From Massilia alkalitolerans DSM 17462 (lineage in GTDB: Bacteria > Pseudomonadota > Gammaproteobacteria > Burkholderiales > Burkholderiaceae_D), in NCBI RefSeq assembly GCF_000427785.1, contig NZ_ATYR01000015.1, forward strand, positions 62,001 through 126,000: a stretch of DNA of 64,000 nt, read 5' to 3'. Within the stretch, counting starts at the first letter, position 1, and every line of letters starts with the position of its first letter. Positions 31,976 through 40,626 of the stretch are shown in pieces. Position numbers and translations under genes: made by a program. The notes below the pieces were generated by a model. That model was not told the DNA's origin, made no database searches, and saw only the letters and a list, made by a program, of their open reading frames with translations.

Positions 31976-34417
31976 ATGACCAAGACCCTTATCATTGCTG
32001 AGAAACCATCCGTGGCCGCGGATATCGCGAACGCCATCGGCAACTGCACCAAGACCGCGGACGGCTTCGAGCGCGCCGACGTCGTTATCTCGGCCGCCGC
32101 CGGCCACCTGGCCACCGTCATCGCGCCAGGCGCAGACAAGAGCGGCAAGTCCCTGGAAACCCTGCCCGTGATCCCCGAGCAGTTCGAAGTGCGCCCGATC
32201 GACGATCCGCGCGCGCTCGCCCGCTTCAAGATGCTGCAACGGCTGATGAGCCGCCCGGATGTGACCGCGGTGGTCAACGCCTGTGACGCCGGCCGCGAAG
32301 GCGAGCTGATCTTCCGCCTGATCTACGAGGCCGCCGGCTGCCGCAAGGCCTGTAAGCGGATGTGGCTCAAATCGATGACCAGCGATGCGATTCGCGAGGC
32401 CTTCGCCAACATGGCGCCAGCTGCTCAGTACGACCGCCTGGCTGATGCCGCCCGGTGCCGCTCCGAGGCCGACTGGCTCGTGGGGATCAATGGCTCGCGC
32501 GGCGTCTCGATCCTGCACCAGATCATCCGGGGCGCATATCAGTCCACGCCAACCGGCCGCGTGCAGACCCCGACCCTGGCCATCCTGGTCGACCTGGAAG
32601 AGAAGATCCGCAACTTCAAGCCAGTGGACTACTTCGAAGTGCACGGGACGTTCGGCGCGGCCGCCGGCGACTATACCGGCCGCTGGTACAACGCCAACCC
32701 CACTGCGGGCGCGGGCGAAGAGGGGGAGGGAAGCAAGTACCGGATCACCAAGCGCGAGGACGCCGAAGCGATCCAGGCAAAATGCCGCGGGGCTGCGCCA
32801 TCGTCGGTGCGGGATGAGACCAAGCCGTCGACCGAGGCCGCGCCGCGCCTGTTCGACCTGACTACCCTGCAGCGCGAGGCGAACAAGAAGTTCAAGCTGT
32901 CGGCTGCGGACACGCTCAAGATTGCTCAGTCCTTGTACGAGCGCCACAAGGTAACCACCTACCCTCGTACCGACGCCACCGCCCTACCTGAAGACTACGT
33001 CGAGCCGGCCAAGCAGATCCTCGCAGACATGAGCGGTACCAAGTACGAGGCGCACGCCCAGCGCGCGCTGCGCAGCGAGTGGGTTCGCCCGACCAAGCGC
33101 ATCTTCGACAATGCCAAGATTTCCGACCACTTCGCGATCATCCCGACTGGGCTGAAGCCGCAAGGCCTGACCGAGGCCGAGGAAGCGATCTACGACATGA
33201 TCACCCGCCGGTTCATTGCGGCGTTCTACCCGGCGGCCGAGTATCTGGAGACGGTACGCATCACCACGGTGGCAGGCGAGCAGTTCCGCTCCAGCGGTCG
33301 CGTCATGCAGCTCGAAGGCTGGAAGGCTGTGTACGGCGCGCTGATCGACAACGACGACAAGACGCCTGCACTGCCACCGGTGTCGCCAAGCGAGCGAGTG
33401 GTCACCAAAACCGTCGAGCTCAAAGGCCTGAAGACGAAGCCGCCGAAGCGCATGACCGAGGCGATGCTCCTGTCTGCGATGGAGCATGCCGGCCGCCTGG
33501 TGGACGATAGCGAGCTGAGCGAAGCCATGGCCGGGCGCGGCCTGGGTACCCCGGCGACCCGTGCGGCGACGATCGAGGGCCTGCTGAGCACAGCCGGCGC
33601 CGGCGGGAAGACCAAAGAGCCGTACCTGGTCCGCGACAAGAACAACCTGGTGCCGACCGAAAAAGGGATCAACTTGATCTCGTTCCTGCGGCAGATCGGC
33701 GTCGGCGCGCTCACGTCGCCGGCGATGACTGGCGAGTGGGAATACAAGCTTCAGCTCATGAGCGAAGGCAAGTATGAGCGCACCGCGTTCATGCACGAGA
33801 TCGAGCAGGCTACCCGTGACATGCTCGATGCGATCCGCGGTAAGGCGCCTGCCGTCGACGCTGTCACCCTGGCTGTCCCGTGCCCCAAGTGTGGCGGCGC
33901 TGTGAAGGGTGGAATTTCGTCCTATGCCTGCGAGCGCCAGTGTGGCCTCGAGGTCCGCCGGCAGCTGCTGTCACGCTCCTTGGCGCCGGGCGAGGTCGCC
34001 CAGCTGCTGGAAAAGCGTCTCACCGACAAGCTGGACGGATTCGTCAGCACCAAGTCGAACAAGCCGTTCTCGGCAATGCTCAAGCTTACGAACGAGTGGA
34101 AGGTCGAGTTCGAGTTCCCGCCGCGCGAGGAAGCCGATCCTGCAGTCCTGGCGGCCGCGCCGGCGCTGAAGCAGGTGTGCCCAAAATGCAAGGGAACCAT
34201 GCGGGCACTGGAGGCGAAATTCGCGTGTGAGAAGGGCGACTTCTATTTCAACCGGACGATTTCTGGCCGCAGCATGATCGACGTGGAGGCGGACTATCTC
34301 ATCGAGAAGAAGAAGACGCCTGTGTGTGGTGGCTTCCTGAGCACGCGCACGGGGAAGGGATTCTCGGCCGGCTACAAGCTCACCCGCGATCACAAGGTCG
34401 AGCTGTTCTTCGACTGA
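31976..34417 (+). CDS. topB: DNA topoisomerase III (type IA)
   Basis: 813 residues from the ATG at 31976 (AGAGG upstream). In-frame codons back to 31775 overlap the previous gene and lack similarity. Toprim domain begins LIIAEKPSVA, with its acidic DAGREGE at about 103-109. The type IA core follows, with active-site Tyr329 in TYPRTDA. C-terminal zinc-like modules sit near 635 (CPKCGGAVKG) and 734 (CPKCKGTM), and TopB C-terminal repeats (FVSTKSNKPFSA, FLSTRTGKGFSAGYKLT). IncI and IncP plasmids carry similar enzymes (TraE), which untangle or decatenate transferred DNA. Cytoplasmic. Confidence 0.93.
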   Translation: MTKTLIIAEKPSVAADIANAIGNCTKTADGFERADVVISAAAGHLATVIAPGADKSGKSLETLPVIPEQFEVRPIDDPRALARFKMLQRLMSRPDVTAVVNACDAGREGELIFRLIYEAAGCRKACKRMWLKSMTSDAIREAFANMAPAAQYDRLADAARCRSEADWLVGINGSRGVSILHQIIRGAYQSTPTGRVQTPTLAILVDLEEKIRNFKPVDYFEVHGTFGAAAGDYTGRWYNANPTAGAGEEGEGSKYRITKREDAEAIQAKCRGAAPSSVRDETKPSTEAAPRLFDLTTLQREANKKFKLSAADTLKIAQSLYERHKVTTYPRTDATALPEDYVEPAKQILADMSGTKYEAHAQRALRSEWVRPTKRIFDNAKISDHFAIIPTGLKPQGLTEAEEAIYDMITRRFIAAFYPAAEYLETVRITTVAGEQFRSSGRVMQLEGWKAVYGALIDNDDKTPALPPVSPSERVVTKTVELKGLKTKPPKRMTEAMLLSAMEHAGRLVDDSELSEAMAGRGLGTPATRAATIEGLLSTAGAGGKTKEPYLVRDKNNLVPTEKGINLISFLRQIGVGALTSPAMTGEWEYKLQLMSEGKYERTAFMHEIEQATRDMLDAIRGKAPAVDAVTLAVPCPKCGGAVKGGISSYACERQCGLEVRRQLLSRSLAPGEVAQLLEKRLTDKLDGFVSTKSNKPFSAMLKLTNEWKVEFEFPPREEADPAVLAAAPALKQVCPKCKGTMRALEAKFACEKGDFYFNRTISGRSMIDVEADYLIEKKKTPVCGGFLSTRTGKGFSAGYKLTRDHKVELFFD

Positions 34418-34449
34418 CATACCGCCTGCATGCCGTGGAGTGCTGGGAT

Positions 34450-35004
34450 ATGCGCTCACGGCATTCCACTGCACTTTCTTTGACCACACAGATGAAGCTT
34501 CTCACTGCATTTTTTATCGTGGCCGCCGCTGCAGCGGCTATCTGGTTCGTCCTCGTGCCACGTCAGGCGGCACAGCAACGGTACCGCCGGCGCGCGGTCA
34601 TGACCCCGAACGAGATGGAGTTCTACGGCCGCATCGCGCGTGCGCTGCCTAGCATGCACGTGTGTCCCCAGGTGGCCATGCATGCACTGATCGAGCCGAC
34701 CTCGCCAGATGCGAAGCTGCGCCTGATCGACTTCCGCCGGATCTCGCAGAAGGTCGTCGACTATGCCATCTTCGACGCCCAGTGGGCGTTGGTGCTGGTG
34801 ATCGAACTGGATGACCGGACGCACGTGGCGAGCCGTGATGCAATCCGCGACGGATACATGAGCGCGGCGGGCATCCGTACGCTTCGCTACCAGTCGCGTT
34901 CGAAGCCGGGTGTGGCCCAGATCGCTGCTGACGTCCTGGGGCCTCGTGAACCAGCGCCAGCACCGGCGCCATCCATCCAGGTAGCGGCGATCGCCAATGG
35001 ATGA
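34450..35004 (+). CDS. DUF2726-type protein with N-terminal membrane helix
   Basis: About 184 residues from 34450, which has GGAG nine nt upstream. An internal ATG at 34492 is an alternative and begins directly at the membrane helix (LLTAFFIVAAAAAAIWFVLVP). The cytoplasmic domain follows the DUF2726 pattern: MTPNEMEFYGRIARALPSM, CPQVAMHALI, DYAIFDAQWALVLVIELDDRTH and AGIRTLRYQ. This fold is nuclease-like (restriction-endonuclease type), with the Asp/Glu residues of FDA and IELDD in the right order. The function of plasmid copies is unknown. Confidence 0.75.
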   Translation: MRSRHSTALSLTTQMKLLTAFFIVAAAAAAIWFVLVPRQAAQQRYRRRAVMTPNEMEFYGRIARALPSMHVCPQVAMHALIEPTSPDAKLRLIDFRRISQKVVDYAIFDAQWALVLVIELDDRTHVASRDAIRDGYMSAAGIRTLRYQSRSKPGVAQIAADVLGPREPAPAPAPSIQVAAIANG

Positions 35005-35419
35005 TGTCAACATCGGCCCGAGCGACGTGCTCCGGCAGCTCGCGAAGGCTGCTGGATTTCGCGTATATGTCTGGGACGCGGTCGAAAACGGGGATGAGGC
35101 TGACAGCTACTTCTGGATGGCGTCCGGCACCGGCGCCGGCATGCGGCAGTCTGAACTGACATTCCCATCGGATCGAGACGCGTGGCTGGACTGCTGCGAG
35201 GCCAATGGGCTGCTGGCGCCGATCGCCCAGGAGCTGGGCGCGCTCGGGTATGGAGTAGTTCGGCAGCCGGGCTTCATCGCGTATCGCTGGGCCGGCCAAG
35301 ATGGCCTGGTATCGGAGGCCTCGTTTCCCAGCGCGGCTGAGGCGCTCGTTGCATGCGCCATGTATGCCGCTGAGCACGATGAGTCCACCGAGGTCGAAAG
35401 TCCGCAGCTCATGCGATAG
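34997..35419 (+). CDS. Hypothetical protein
   Basis: 140 residues, overlapping the DUF2726 gene by 8 nt, so translation is probably coupled. It has an alpha/beta composition with aromatic-rich strands (RVYVWDAVENGDEADSYFW, GVVRQPGFIAYRWAG). No signal, membrane segment or Cys cluster. No family recognised. Confidence 0.6.
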   Translation: MDDVNIGPSDVLRQLAKAAGFRVYVWDAVENGDEADSYFWMASGTGAGMRQSELTFPSDRDAWLDCCEANGLLAPIAQELGALGYGVVRQPGFIAYRWAGQDGLVSEASFPSAAEALVACAMYAAEHDESTEVESPQLMR

Positions 35420-35451
35420 AACGCGGTATAAATATTATTTCCGGTTGGACG

Positions 35452-35479
35452 TTAAGTTTAGTTCATGCATTAATATACT
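35452..35479 (+). promoter_or_regulatory. Promoter of the H-NS-like gene
   Basis: TTAAGT (35452-35457) and TATACT (35474-35479) are 16 nt apart, 29 nt before the GTG start, in a clear AT-rich patch. Confidence 0.55.
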
Positions 35480-35508
35480 CAGTATTCTGAAGTATAACCG
35501 GAGGGATT

Positions 35509-35928
35509 GTGTCAGACGGAATCGAAGACGAAGCACCGGAACACAAGGAGCTTTTGAGCGCGATGGAGGAGCTCGAGCGCGCCAAGCAGCGCGTCGACCA
35601 GCTGCGCGCGCAGCACCGCGCCAAGGCGATCGCCGATGTCCGCGAGAAGATCAAGATTTATGGCCTGAGCGCGGCCGAGCTAGGCTTTGTGCGGACTGTG
35701 ACAGCACAAGCCGCGCATGGCGCAGTCCAGGAAAGTGAACGGACCGCAGCAGACAGGCGGTCTCAGGTAAAACCGAAGTATCGGTCCCCAGACGGGAGCG
35801 AAACATGGTCCGGTCGTGGTAAGCCGCCGCTTTGGCTGCAGGCCTTACTTGACCGGGGCCGCAATAAAGAAGAGTTCGAAATAACTGGGGTCGACCTCGT
35901 GTCGGCCGAATATAGGAGTATAAAGTGA
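35509..35928 (+). CDS. H-NS family nucleoid-associated protein
   Basis: 139 residues with a GTG start (GGAGGGATTGTG). The N-terminal half is a coiled-coil oligomerisation region (SAMEELERAKQRVDQLRAQ). The C-terminal half has the DNA-binding signature YRSPDGSETWSGRGKPPLWL near 90-110. Plasmid H-NS proteins silence AT-rich DNA, which reduces the cost of newly acquired plasmids. Its stop codon overlaps the next start. Confidence 0.9.
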   Translation: MSDGIEDEAPEHKELLSAMEELERAKQRVDQLRAQHRAKAIADVREKIKIYGLSAAELGFVRTVTAQAAHGAVQESERTAADRRSQVKPKYRSPDGSETWSGRGKPPLWLQALLDRGRNKEEFEITGVDLVSAEYRSIK

Positions 35929-36182
35929 CTACTGTGGTCAGTTTAAATGCAGAAGCGGTGCGGAGAATACTAGACTCGAATAAACTCGGTCCCGGCATGC
36001 TGTTGGTGGAGGAGGGCAAGCTGCGCATTTTCATCGATCAGGAGCCCGCGGCCGTACTGGCGGTCCACCAGGCCACCAGCGAGCTGGAAAGAGCGACGGG
36101 CGCGATCGTCGAGATCGGGTTGAAGTCCAGCCTTGGGCCGGCACAGCTGGCTCAGCTGGCGCGGGCTGGATCTGCTATCTGA
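35925..36182 (+). CDS. Small hypothetical protein coupled to H-NS gene
   Basis: 85 residues with a GTG start overlapping the hns-like stop (GTGA) and GGAG seven nt upstream. Leu/Ala-rich with a C-terminal helix (SLGPAQLAQLARAG). No known family. The tight coupling suggests joint expression with the H-NS-like protein. Confidence 0.6.
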   Translation: MTTVVSLNAEAVRRILDSNKLGPGMLLVEEGKLRIFIDQEPAAVLAVHQATSELERATGAIVEIGLKSSLGPAQLAQLARAGSAI

Positions 36183-36252
36183 ATGCTTTCTAAAGCGGAT
36201 GTCCCGTAGCGAGATCAGCCGCGCTGTACCAGGGAGTTTTCACGCCTTCTCG

Positions 36253-36969
36253 TCAGGCCGTGAAGCGGGCTGGATCGTCCTCGCCCAAGTCCATATGATC
36301 GGGTGGTTCGGCCCGGCCCGCTGTCCTGCCGGTCAGCCGATCGATATGTAGCATCTCGTACAGCTGCTTGACGTCGAAGTCAGGCTCCAGGTCCTCTGAC
36401 CAGTGCCTGTACATTGCCTCTTGCACCTGCTTTTCCGCGGCAATGGCACCCCAGTTCATTCGTGTTGGCGCCGGCATCTCGACCGGGCAGCTCTCGCTCA
36501 TCCACCAGAGCATCTGGCTCAAAGGGTGCAGGAGAGGAGGTTTGTCCAGATCCATCGAGACCGCATTTTTCGACAGCTGCAGCCAGACCTTGGCGCCCAC
36601 TGGATAGATGACGGTGTCGCGCACCCGCGGCATGGTGCGCGAGGGCCGCAGGGGCACGGCGACATGGAGGGTCTCGGTATCGCACCAGCCCACCCGCCGC
36701 AGCGACGAGGCGCCGACCAGCAGGATGTTCCTCCCTACGCTCTTGGCCAGACTCTCGAGGATCAGCCTTTCCTTATCGCCCTCGGCGGACGCACTCATGT
36801 AGCACCCTGGTGCAGTGCGATGCACCAGGCCTTCGTTCGCCCAACGCTGCAGGAGGTTCGCCGCAGAGCGCTCGGTAATCGACAACGCCTTCGACACATT
36901 CGCGCTATTGAGGACCTGTTTCGAACGAAGAAGCTGGGTTCTGCTGAGGAAAGGGGAGGGCTGGGTCAT
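36253..36969 (-). CDS. AbiEi-like / DUF6088-type transcriptional regulator
   Basis: About 238 residues from the ATG at 36969. The N-terminal helix-turn-helix (SKALSITERSAANLLQRWANEGLVHRTAPGCYM, in pieces) matches the winged-helix start of AbiEi-type antitoxin regulators. The middle LLVGASSLRRVGW and LHVAVPLRPSR fit the following domain. No AbiEii-type nucleotidyltransferase partner lies next to it, so it may act as an orphan regulator. Its upstream region contains the inverted motif pair at 37201-37290. Confidence 0.6.
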   Translation of the reverse strand: MTQPSPFLSRTQLLRSKQVLNSANVSKALSITERSAANLLQRWANEGLVHRTAPGCYMSASAEGDKERLILESLAKSVGRNILLVGASSLRRVGWCDTETLHVAVPLRPSRTMPRVRDTVIYPVGAKVWLQLSKNAVSMDLDKPPLLHPLSQMLWWMSESCPVEMPAPTRMNWGAIAAEKQVQEAMYRHWSEDLEPDFDVKQLYEMLHIDRLTGRTAGRAEPPDHMDLGEDDPARFTA

Positions 36970-37200
36970 AGGAATTTCCGTAAGGCACGCTCTAGAAAAC
37001 ACATTTTAGCGATGGCGAATTTGCCGGAAAATCGCCAATAGCGCAATTTTTTACATCGCACCCGTGTATTTTTAGTCGTAACTGTATAAAAACACAGTAT
37101 ATCGGCATTTTCGGACCTTCGGCAGCAGTTCTGCTGAGGTCAGCGCGATCGCGATTGCGTCGGCAAGCCTCTACATTACGGTGGCAGGCCGGGCTTGTCT

Positions 37201-37213
37201 CTGCAACCACGCC
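37201..37213 (+). promoter_or_regulatory. Dispersed motif copy 8 (CTGCAACCACGCC)
   Basis: Plus-strand copy forming an inverted pair with copy 9. Twelve of the 13 core bases are conserved. No -10 box is visible 20 nt after it. Confidence 0.6.
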
Positions 37214-37277
37214 ACTGGGGTGCACGACTTCGCGCCTGCGATGCTGGTGCGATGCCTGGTGCGGTGCTGGTGCCGAC

Positions 37278-37290
37278 AGGCGTGGTTGCA
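37278..37290 (-). promoter_or_regulatory. Dispersed motif copy 9 (inverted)
   Basis: TGCAACCACGCCT on the minus strand. With copy 8 it gives perfect 12-bp arms around a 65-nt GC-rich spacer that itself repeats GCTGGTGC and CTGGTGCGG. The gene at 37354 starts 64 nt to the right. Confidence 0.65.
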
Positions 37291-37353
37291 CTGAAGTGCT
37301 GAGCCGCTTGTGACACTATGCCGAGCATCAGATACAACCTCGGTGACAGCAAC

Positions 37354-39126
37354 ATGGCAAAGAAGGTCTTTCAACTCACGGGCGGGGCTTATCCCTTGTT
37401 CTCCTGGCGCCTGCCTCAGGAAATCGCAGCCTACAAGCAGGCCAAGCTGCAGGCCGCACAGTGGATCCACGTGATCAACGGTTTCTCCCAGAAGGGTATC
37501 AAGCAGTCCGAGATCGAGGACTCCGGCATTGCCGCATGGCTCGCTGACCAGGGCAAGCGCCAGGTCACTCGTGAGGAGCTGGCGGAGGTGGCGTCCTATG
37601 CGCTGCCGTCGATCAAAGAAGCGCGGCTCACTGGTGCAGATGTCCACTACCGAGGATATTCCTTTGCCGAGGATGGCGAGGACTACAACGAAAGCCTGTT
37701 CTATTTCCCTACTGTCGACGAGGACCTGGCCGACCGAATCGCCGATCTGGACGACCGCATCGCCGCCCTGAATTTCGACTTTGACAAGCTAGGCGAAGAT
37801 CCGGACGCAGTGTTCCGACTCGACGCGCGGCGCAATGACCTCATCAGGCAGCAGGACGACGTGGCGCAGGGCATCACGCTTCAGACGCACTTTTCGTCGC
37901 ACCTGCAGAGCATGTGCCCGGACGCGCGCGCGGACTTCGCGCACATGCGCTGGTCAGTGAAGATGATGGAAGGCGTGCGCACACTCTTCGTGCACGAACT
38001 GCAGAGTGACTGGGCGCAGAAGGGCCGAGCCTACGAATGGAAAGGCGCTTACAAGCGCGCGCCCCTGGTGACTGAGACCGAGCACTGGACCGCGTTCCTG
38101 CTGCGCCGGGCAATGCTCCTGGCCGTCGAGCAGGAATGCGGGCAGATGACCTGGATCAACGGCAAGGACATGGCCAACGGTGGTCGCTTCGGCGCCGAGG
38201 GGCTCAACGAGTACTACATGAAGATCGTGCCGAGCCTGGGCAAGAAGCTGGCCAAGCCGTTCAAGTCCGAGCTTCACCTGGCCGACTTCGTCCTCAAGGG
38301 CGAGCCACGTCGCCTGGCCGTGATGCCGGTAACGGCCGAGATGCGGGAGAAGTTCACCGCGGGCGCGCCGGTGTATTCCTATGCGCGCGTCGTCGAGCAA
38401 GCCAGTTTCGACCCGGTGCGCGCGGCCCAGCTGGAGAAGGCGCTGCAGCTGCGTGCGGACGCGACCCTGGGCGAAGACGTGCGCATGCGTGTCTCGGTCG
38501 TTCGCGAGCTGATGTCGGCCTACGAAGAGCATCGTCCCGCAGCCGAGCTCGTCGGCCACACCGCCCGGATTGCCTTCAACGCAGAAGACCCGGTCGCCGC
38601 CTTGGATCATGAAGGCTTCCACCTGGTGCTGAACCACCATTTCAGTGCGCGAGAGCGTGAAGACGTGGAAAGGCAGTTCGCGTATGGATCACCGCTGCTG
38701 GTGCGTACCGTGCGCCTGTTGCTGTCGCATGGCGAGTTCAAGGCCGCCAAGCAGGCCATGGGCAACTGGGAAGAAGCGGCTGCCCACGCGTATGCGCTGT
38801 GGCGCAAAGGAAAAATGCCGCTGTCCCGTGTCGAGAGCCTAGCAATGAGCGTCGAGGCCAAGGCCGGCGCCAGCAGGATCTTGTCGAAGGTGTTCCCGAA
38901 GGCCCAGGAGCTCGTCAAGTCGGTCTGCAGCTGGATCCGCGGTAGCGGCGTCTCGCCTACCGACTTCCTCGCCAAGATCGTCCGCGCGCACAAGGAAGGC
39001 TTCGTGGCCAGCCAGGCTGAATCCGAAGATGACCTGGTCAACGCCGTGAACCGGCGTGAGGACCGCCAGGATGACGGCAGTGAGCATGCCGAAAAGCTCG
39101 AGACCCCGGAATACGCATTCAACTGA
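37354..39126 (+). CDS. Polyvalent-type protein with QSDW-type domain and HExxH motif
   Basis: 590 residues from the ATG at 37354 (MAKKVFQLTGG); an in-frame ATG at 37318 also exists. Residues about 205-310 carry LFVHELQSDWAQKGR, a hallmark of large polyvalent protein domains in phages and conjugative elements. They are followed by W...LRRAMLLAV and GLNEYYMKIVPSLGKKLAKPF. Near 419-423 is HEGFH, an HExxH zinc-peptidase motif, within a helix (AALDHEGFHLVLNHHF). These proteins are thought to enter recipients with DNA or counter host defence, which is inference here. It is preceded by the inverted motif pair. Confidence 0.7.
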   Translation: MAKKVFQLTGGAYPLFSWRLPQEIAAYKQAKLQAAQWIHVINGFSQKGIKQSEIEDSGIAAWLADQGKRQVTREELAEVASYALPSIKEARLTGADVHYRGYSFAEDGEDYNESLFYFPTVDEDLADRIADLDDRIAALNFDFDKLGEDPDAVFRLDARRNDLIRQQDDVAQGITLQTHFSSHLQSMCPDARADFAHMRWSVKMMEGVRTLFVHELQSDWAQKGRAYEWKGAYKRAPLVTETEHWTAFLLRRAMLLAVEQECGQMTWINGKDMANGGRFGAEGLNEYYMKIVPSLGKKLAKPFKSELHLADFVLKGEPRRLAVMPVTAEMREKFTAGAPVYSYARVVEQASFDPVRAAQLEKALQLRADATLGEDVRMRVSVVRELMSAYEEHRPAAELVGHTARIAFNAEDPVAALDHEGFHLVLNHHFSAREREDVERQFAYGSPLLVRTVRLLLSHGEFKAAKQAMGNWEEAAAHAYALWRKGKMPLSRVESLAMSVEAKAGASRILSKVFPKAQELVKSVCSWIRGSGVSPTDFLAKIVRAHKEGFVASQAESEDDLVNAVNRREDRQDDGSEHAEKLETPEYAFN

Positions 39127-39138
39127 CAGGAGCGACAC

Positions 39139-39927
39139 ATGCGCATCGAAGTGAACCGGTTCGGCAGTCAGGGCGAGATACGTACGTCCTTCGTCGAACT
39201 CTCGCAAGAGCAGATCCAGGAAATCGTGAAGCGTGCACACGATGTCGCGCGGTTGCGCCAGCAAGGCCACCCGCTGGACGCCGTGCTCGATGGCCTTAGC
39301 AACGTCTTGACCGAGTCGCAGGTACTCGCGGCGGCGCCGGCCAAGCCGCGGGAAGCATCGGCAGCACTGCCAGTCACCACGGGCCTCGTCGACGCATTTG
39401 CTGCGCTGCGCGCTTCGGCCCGGCCGAGCACGGCTGGTGACGGCACCGCGGTAGTGAGCCAGATCGCACTGGACGCGGTCGGCGAAGCGTTACGCGCGGC
39501 GGTCGATGGCGGTGGCGTGCAAGAGTGGAGGTGGAAGCGCGTGGCGGCGCGGGCCGTGGGTGGCCAGGAAGTTCACTCGTATGACCTCCAGAAGGTGCTG
39601 GAGAAGATGTCCCAGGCGGCCGCCCTGGGCGGCGCGCCGACCGTGCGCGAAGCGCTGACGAATCACCCGCTACTATTCTGCCAGGCGTTCGCTGACCTGG
39701 TGGCGCAGGGTGAAAGGGTGGCCGAGCGCGATGTACATGCAACGACTGTCGTGCACCTCGATAATGGTGATCCGAATTCGATGGTAACGCTGGGCGCGCC
39801 GGCCGGGATGAGCGAGCTGGATGTGCGCGCGGCCGTGCAGGCTGCCGTCGTGAGTGCTGGTGACTATGCGGGTATTCCGAGGATTTGGTCGGAGCCGGGT
39901 TCGAGCCGATCGAGCAGATCACCGTAA
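39139..39927 (+). CDS. Hypothetical protein with a likely 3' frameshift
   Basis: 262 residues as read, 12 nt after the polyvalent gene. The last 18 residues (ending GSSRSSRSP) look artificial. In the +2 frame the DNA reads YSEDLVGAGFEPIEQITVS and then an acidic tail ending DVEPEAPR with a stop at 39981-39983. A single missing base near 39872-39876 would join the two and give about 281 residues. The body is Ala-rich and helical with no known domain. It could be a real mutation, a sequence error or programmed frameshifting. Confidence 0.6.
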   Translation: MRIEVNRFGSQGEIRTSFVELSQEQIQEIVKRAHDVARLRQQGHPLDAVLDGLSNVLTESQVLAAAPAKPREASAALPVTTGLVDAFAALRASARPSTAGDGTAVVSQIALDAVGEALRAAVDGGGVQEWRWKRVAARAVGGQEVHSYDLQKVLEKMSQAAALGGAPTVREALTNHPLLFCQAFADLVAQGERVAERDVHATTVVHLDNGDPNSMVTLGAPAGMSELDVRAAVQAAVVSAGDYAGIPRIWSEPGSSRSSRSP

Positions 39928-39995
39928 GTGTGCCGGCGCCACCTCTCGACGATTTCGACGTCGAGCCCGAAGCGCCGCGTTGAACGATCGGGCGA

Positions 39996-40619
39996 CTAAA
40001 GGCCAGTCCCGGCCTGGCTGCACCCGGCGGTCATCGTGAAGGCATCGCGCAGCCATTCCTTGGCTGCCTTCTTCGTGTCCATGATGGTTTCGACTGGTGC
40101 CGCGTTCTCAGTCAAGAGAAGGCCGCGGAAACGACCGCGGTCGTCGATGTAAAGCACCAGCCGCCCGTCAGGACCCTGAGCCGTGCACGCGCGGCCCACC
40201 TGGATAGCGCGCGCACCGGCCGACACACTTTTGATCGGGATGGCATCCGTGATTACCCCGGTCGCGATTCCTGGCATGCCTTCGATGGTGACGGTCGCTG
40301 CGCGCTCGGTGCGAGTAGTTGGCCGGAAGCGGATTCGGACGTCCTCATTGGCGCTCCGGCTCTTGACCACCTTCAGGGTGCCCTGTCCGAACAAGAACAC
40401 GGTTTCGCCTCCAGCCAGGCTCTCTCCCATGCGCTGCCCGATCTCGTCGAAGAACAGAACGCCTTCCTCGAGGGTGACGCCGAAGCGCGCGGCGACGAGC
40501 TTGGCAAACTCGCGCTTGTTGAAGCCAGTCGCCGGAGAGGTCTTGCGAGCGCAATCGGGTTGATGGTCGAGTAGACACCCTTCAATGTTGTCTGGTCGAG
40601 ATGAATCGGTAGCGGTCAT
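39996..40619 (-). CDS. HU/IHF-family protein with extra N- and C-terminal regions
   Basis: About 207 residues from the ATG at 40619; longer in-frame readings overlap the SSB-like gene in another frame. The central part (NKREFAKLVAARFGVTLEEG, FFDEIGQRMGESLAGGETVFLFGQGTLKVV) is the HU dimer fold, and RIRFRPTTRTE matches its C-terminal end. Nucleoid HU is about 90 residues, so this has extra domains on both sides. The C-terminal part (VLYIDDRGRFRGLLLTENAAP) may bind another partner. It lies 7 nt after the SSB-like gene and is likely co-transcribed. Confidence 0.75.
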   Translation of the reverse strand: MTATDSSRPDNIEGCLLDHQPDCARKTSPATGFNKREFAKLVAARFGVTLEEGVLFFDEIGQRMGESLAGGETVFLFGQGTLKVVKSRSANEDVRIRFRPTTRTERAATVTIEGMPGIATGVITDAIPIKSVSAGARAIQVGRACTAQGPDGRLVLYIDDRGRFRGLLLTENAAPVETIMDTKKAAKEWLRDAFTMTAGCSQAGTGL

Positions 40620-40626
40620 GCTGCGC

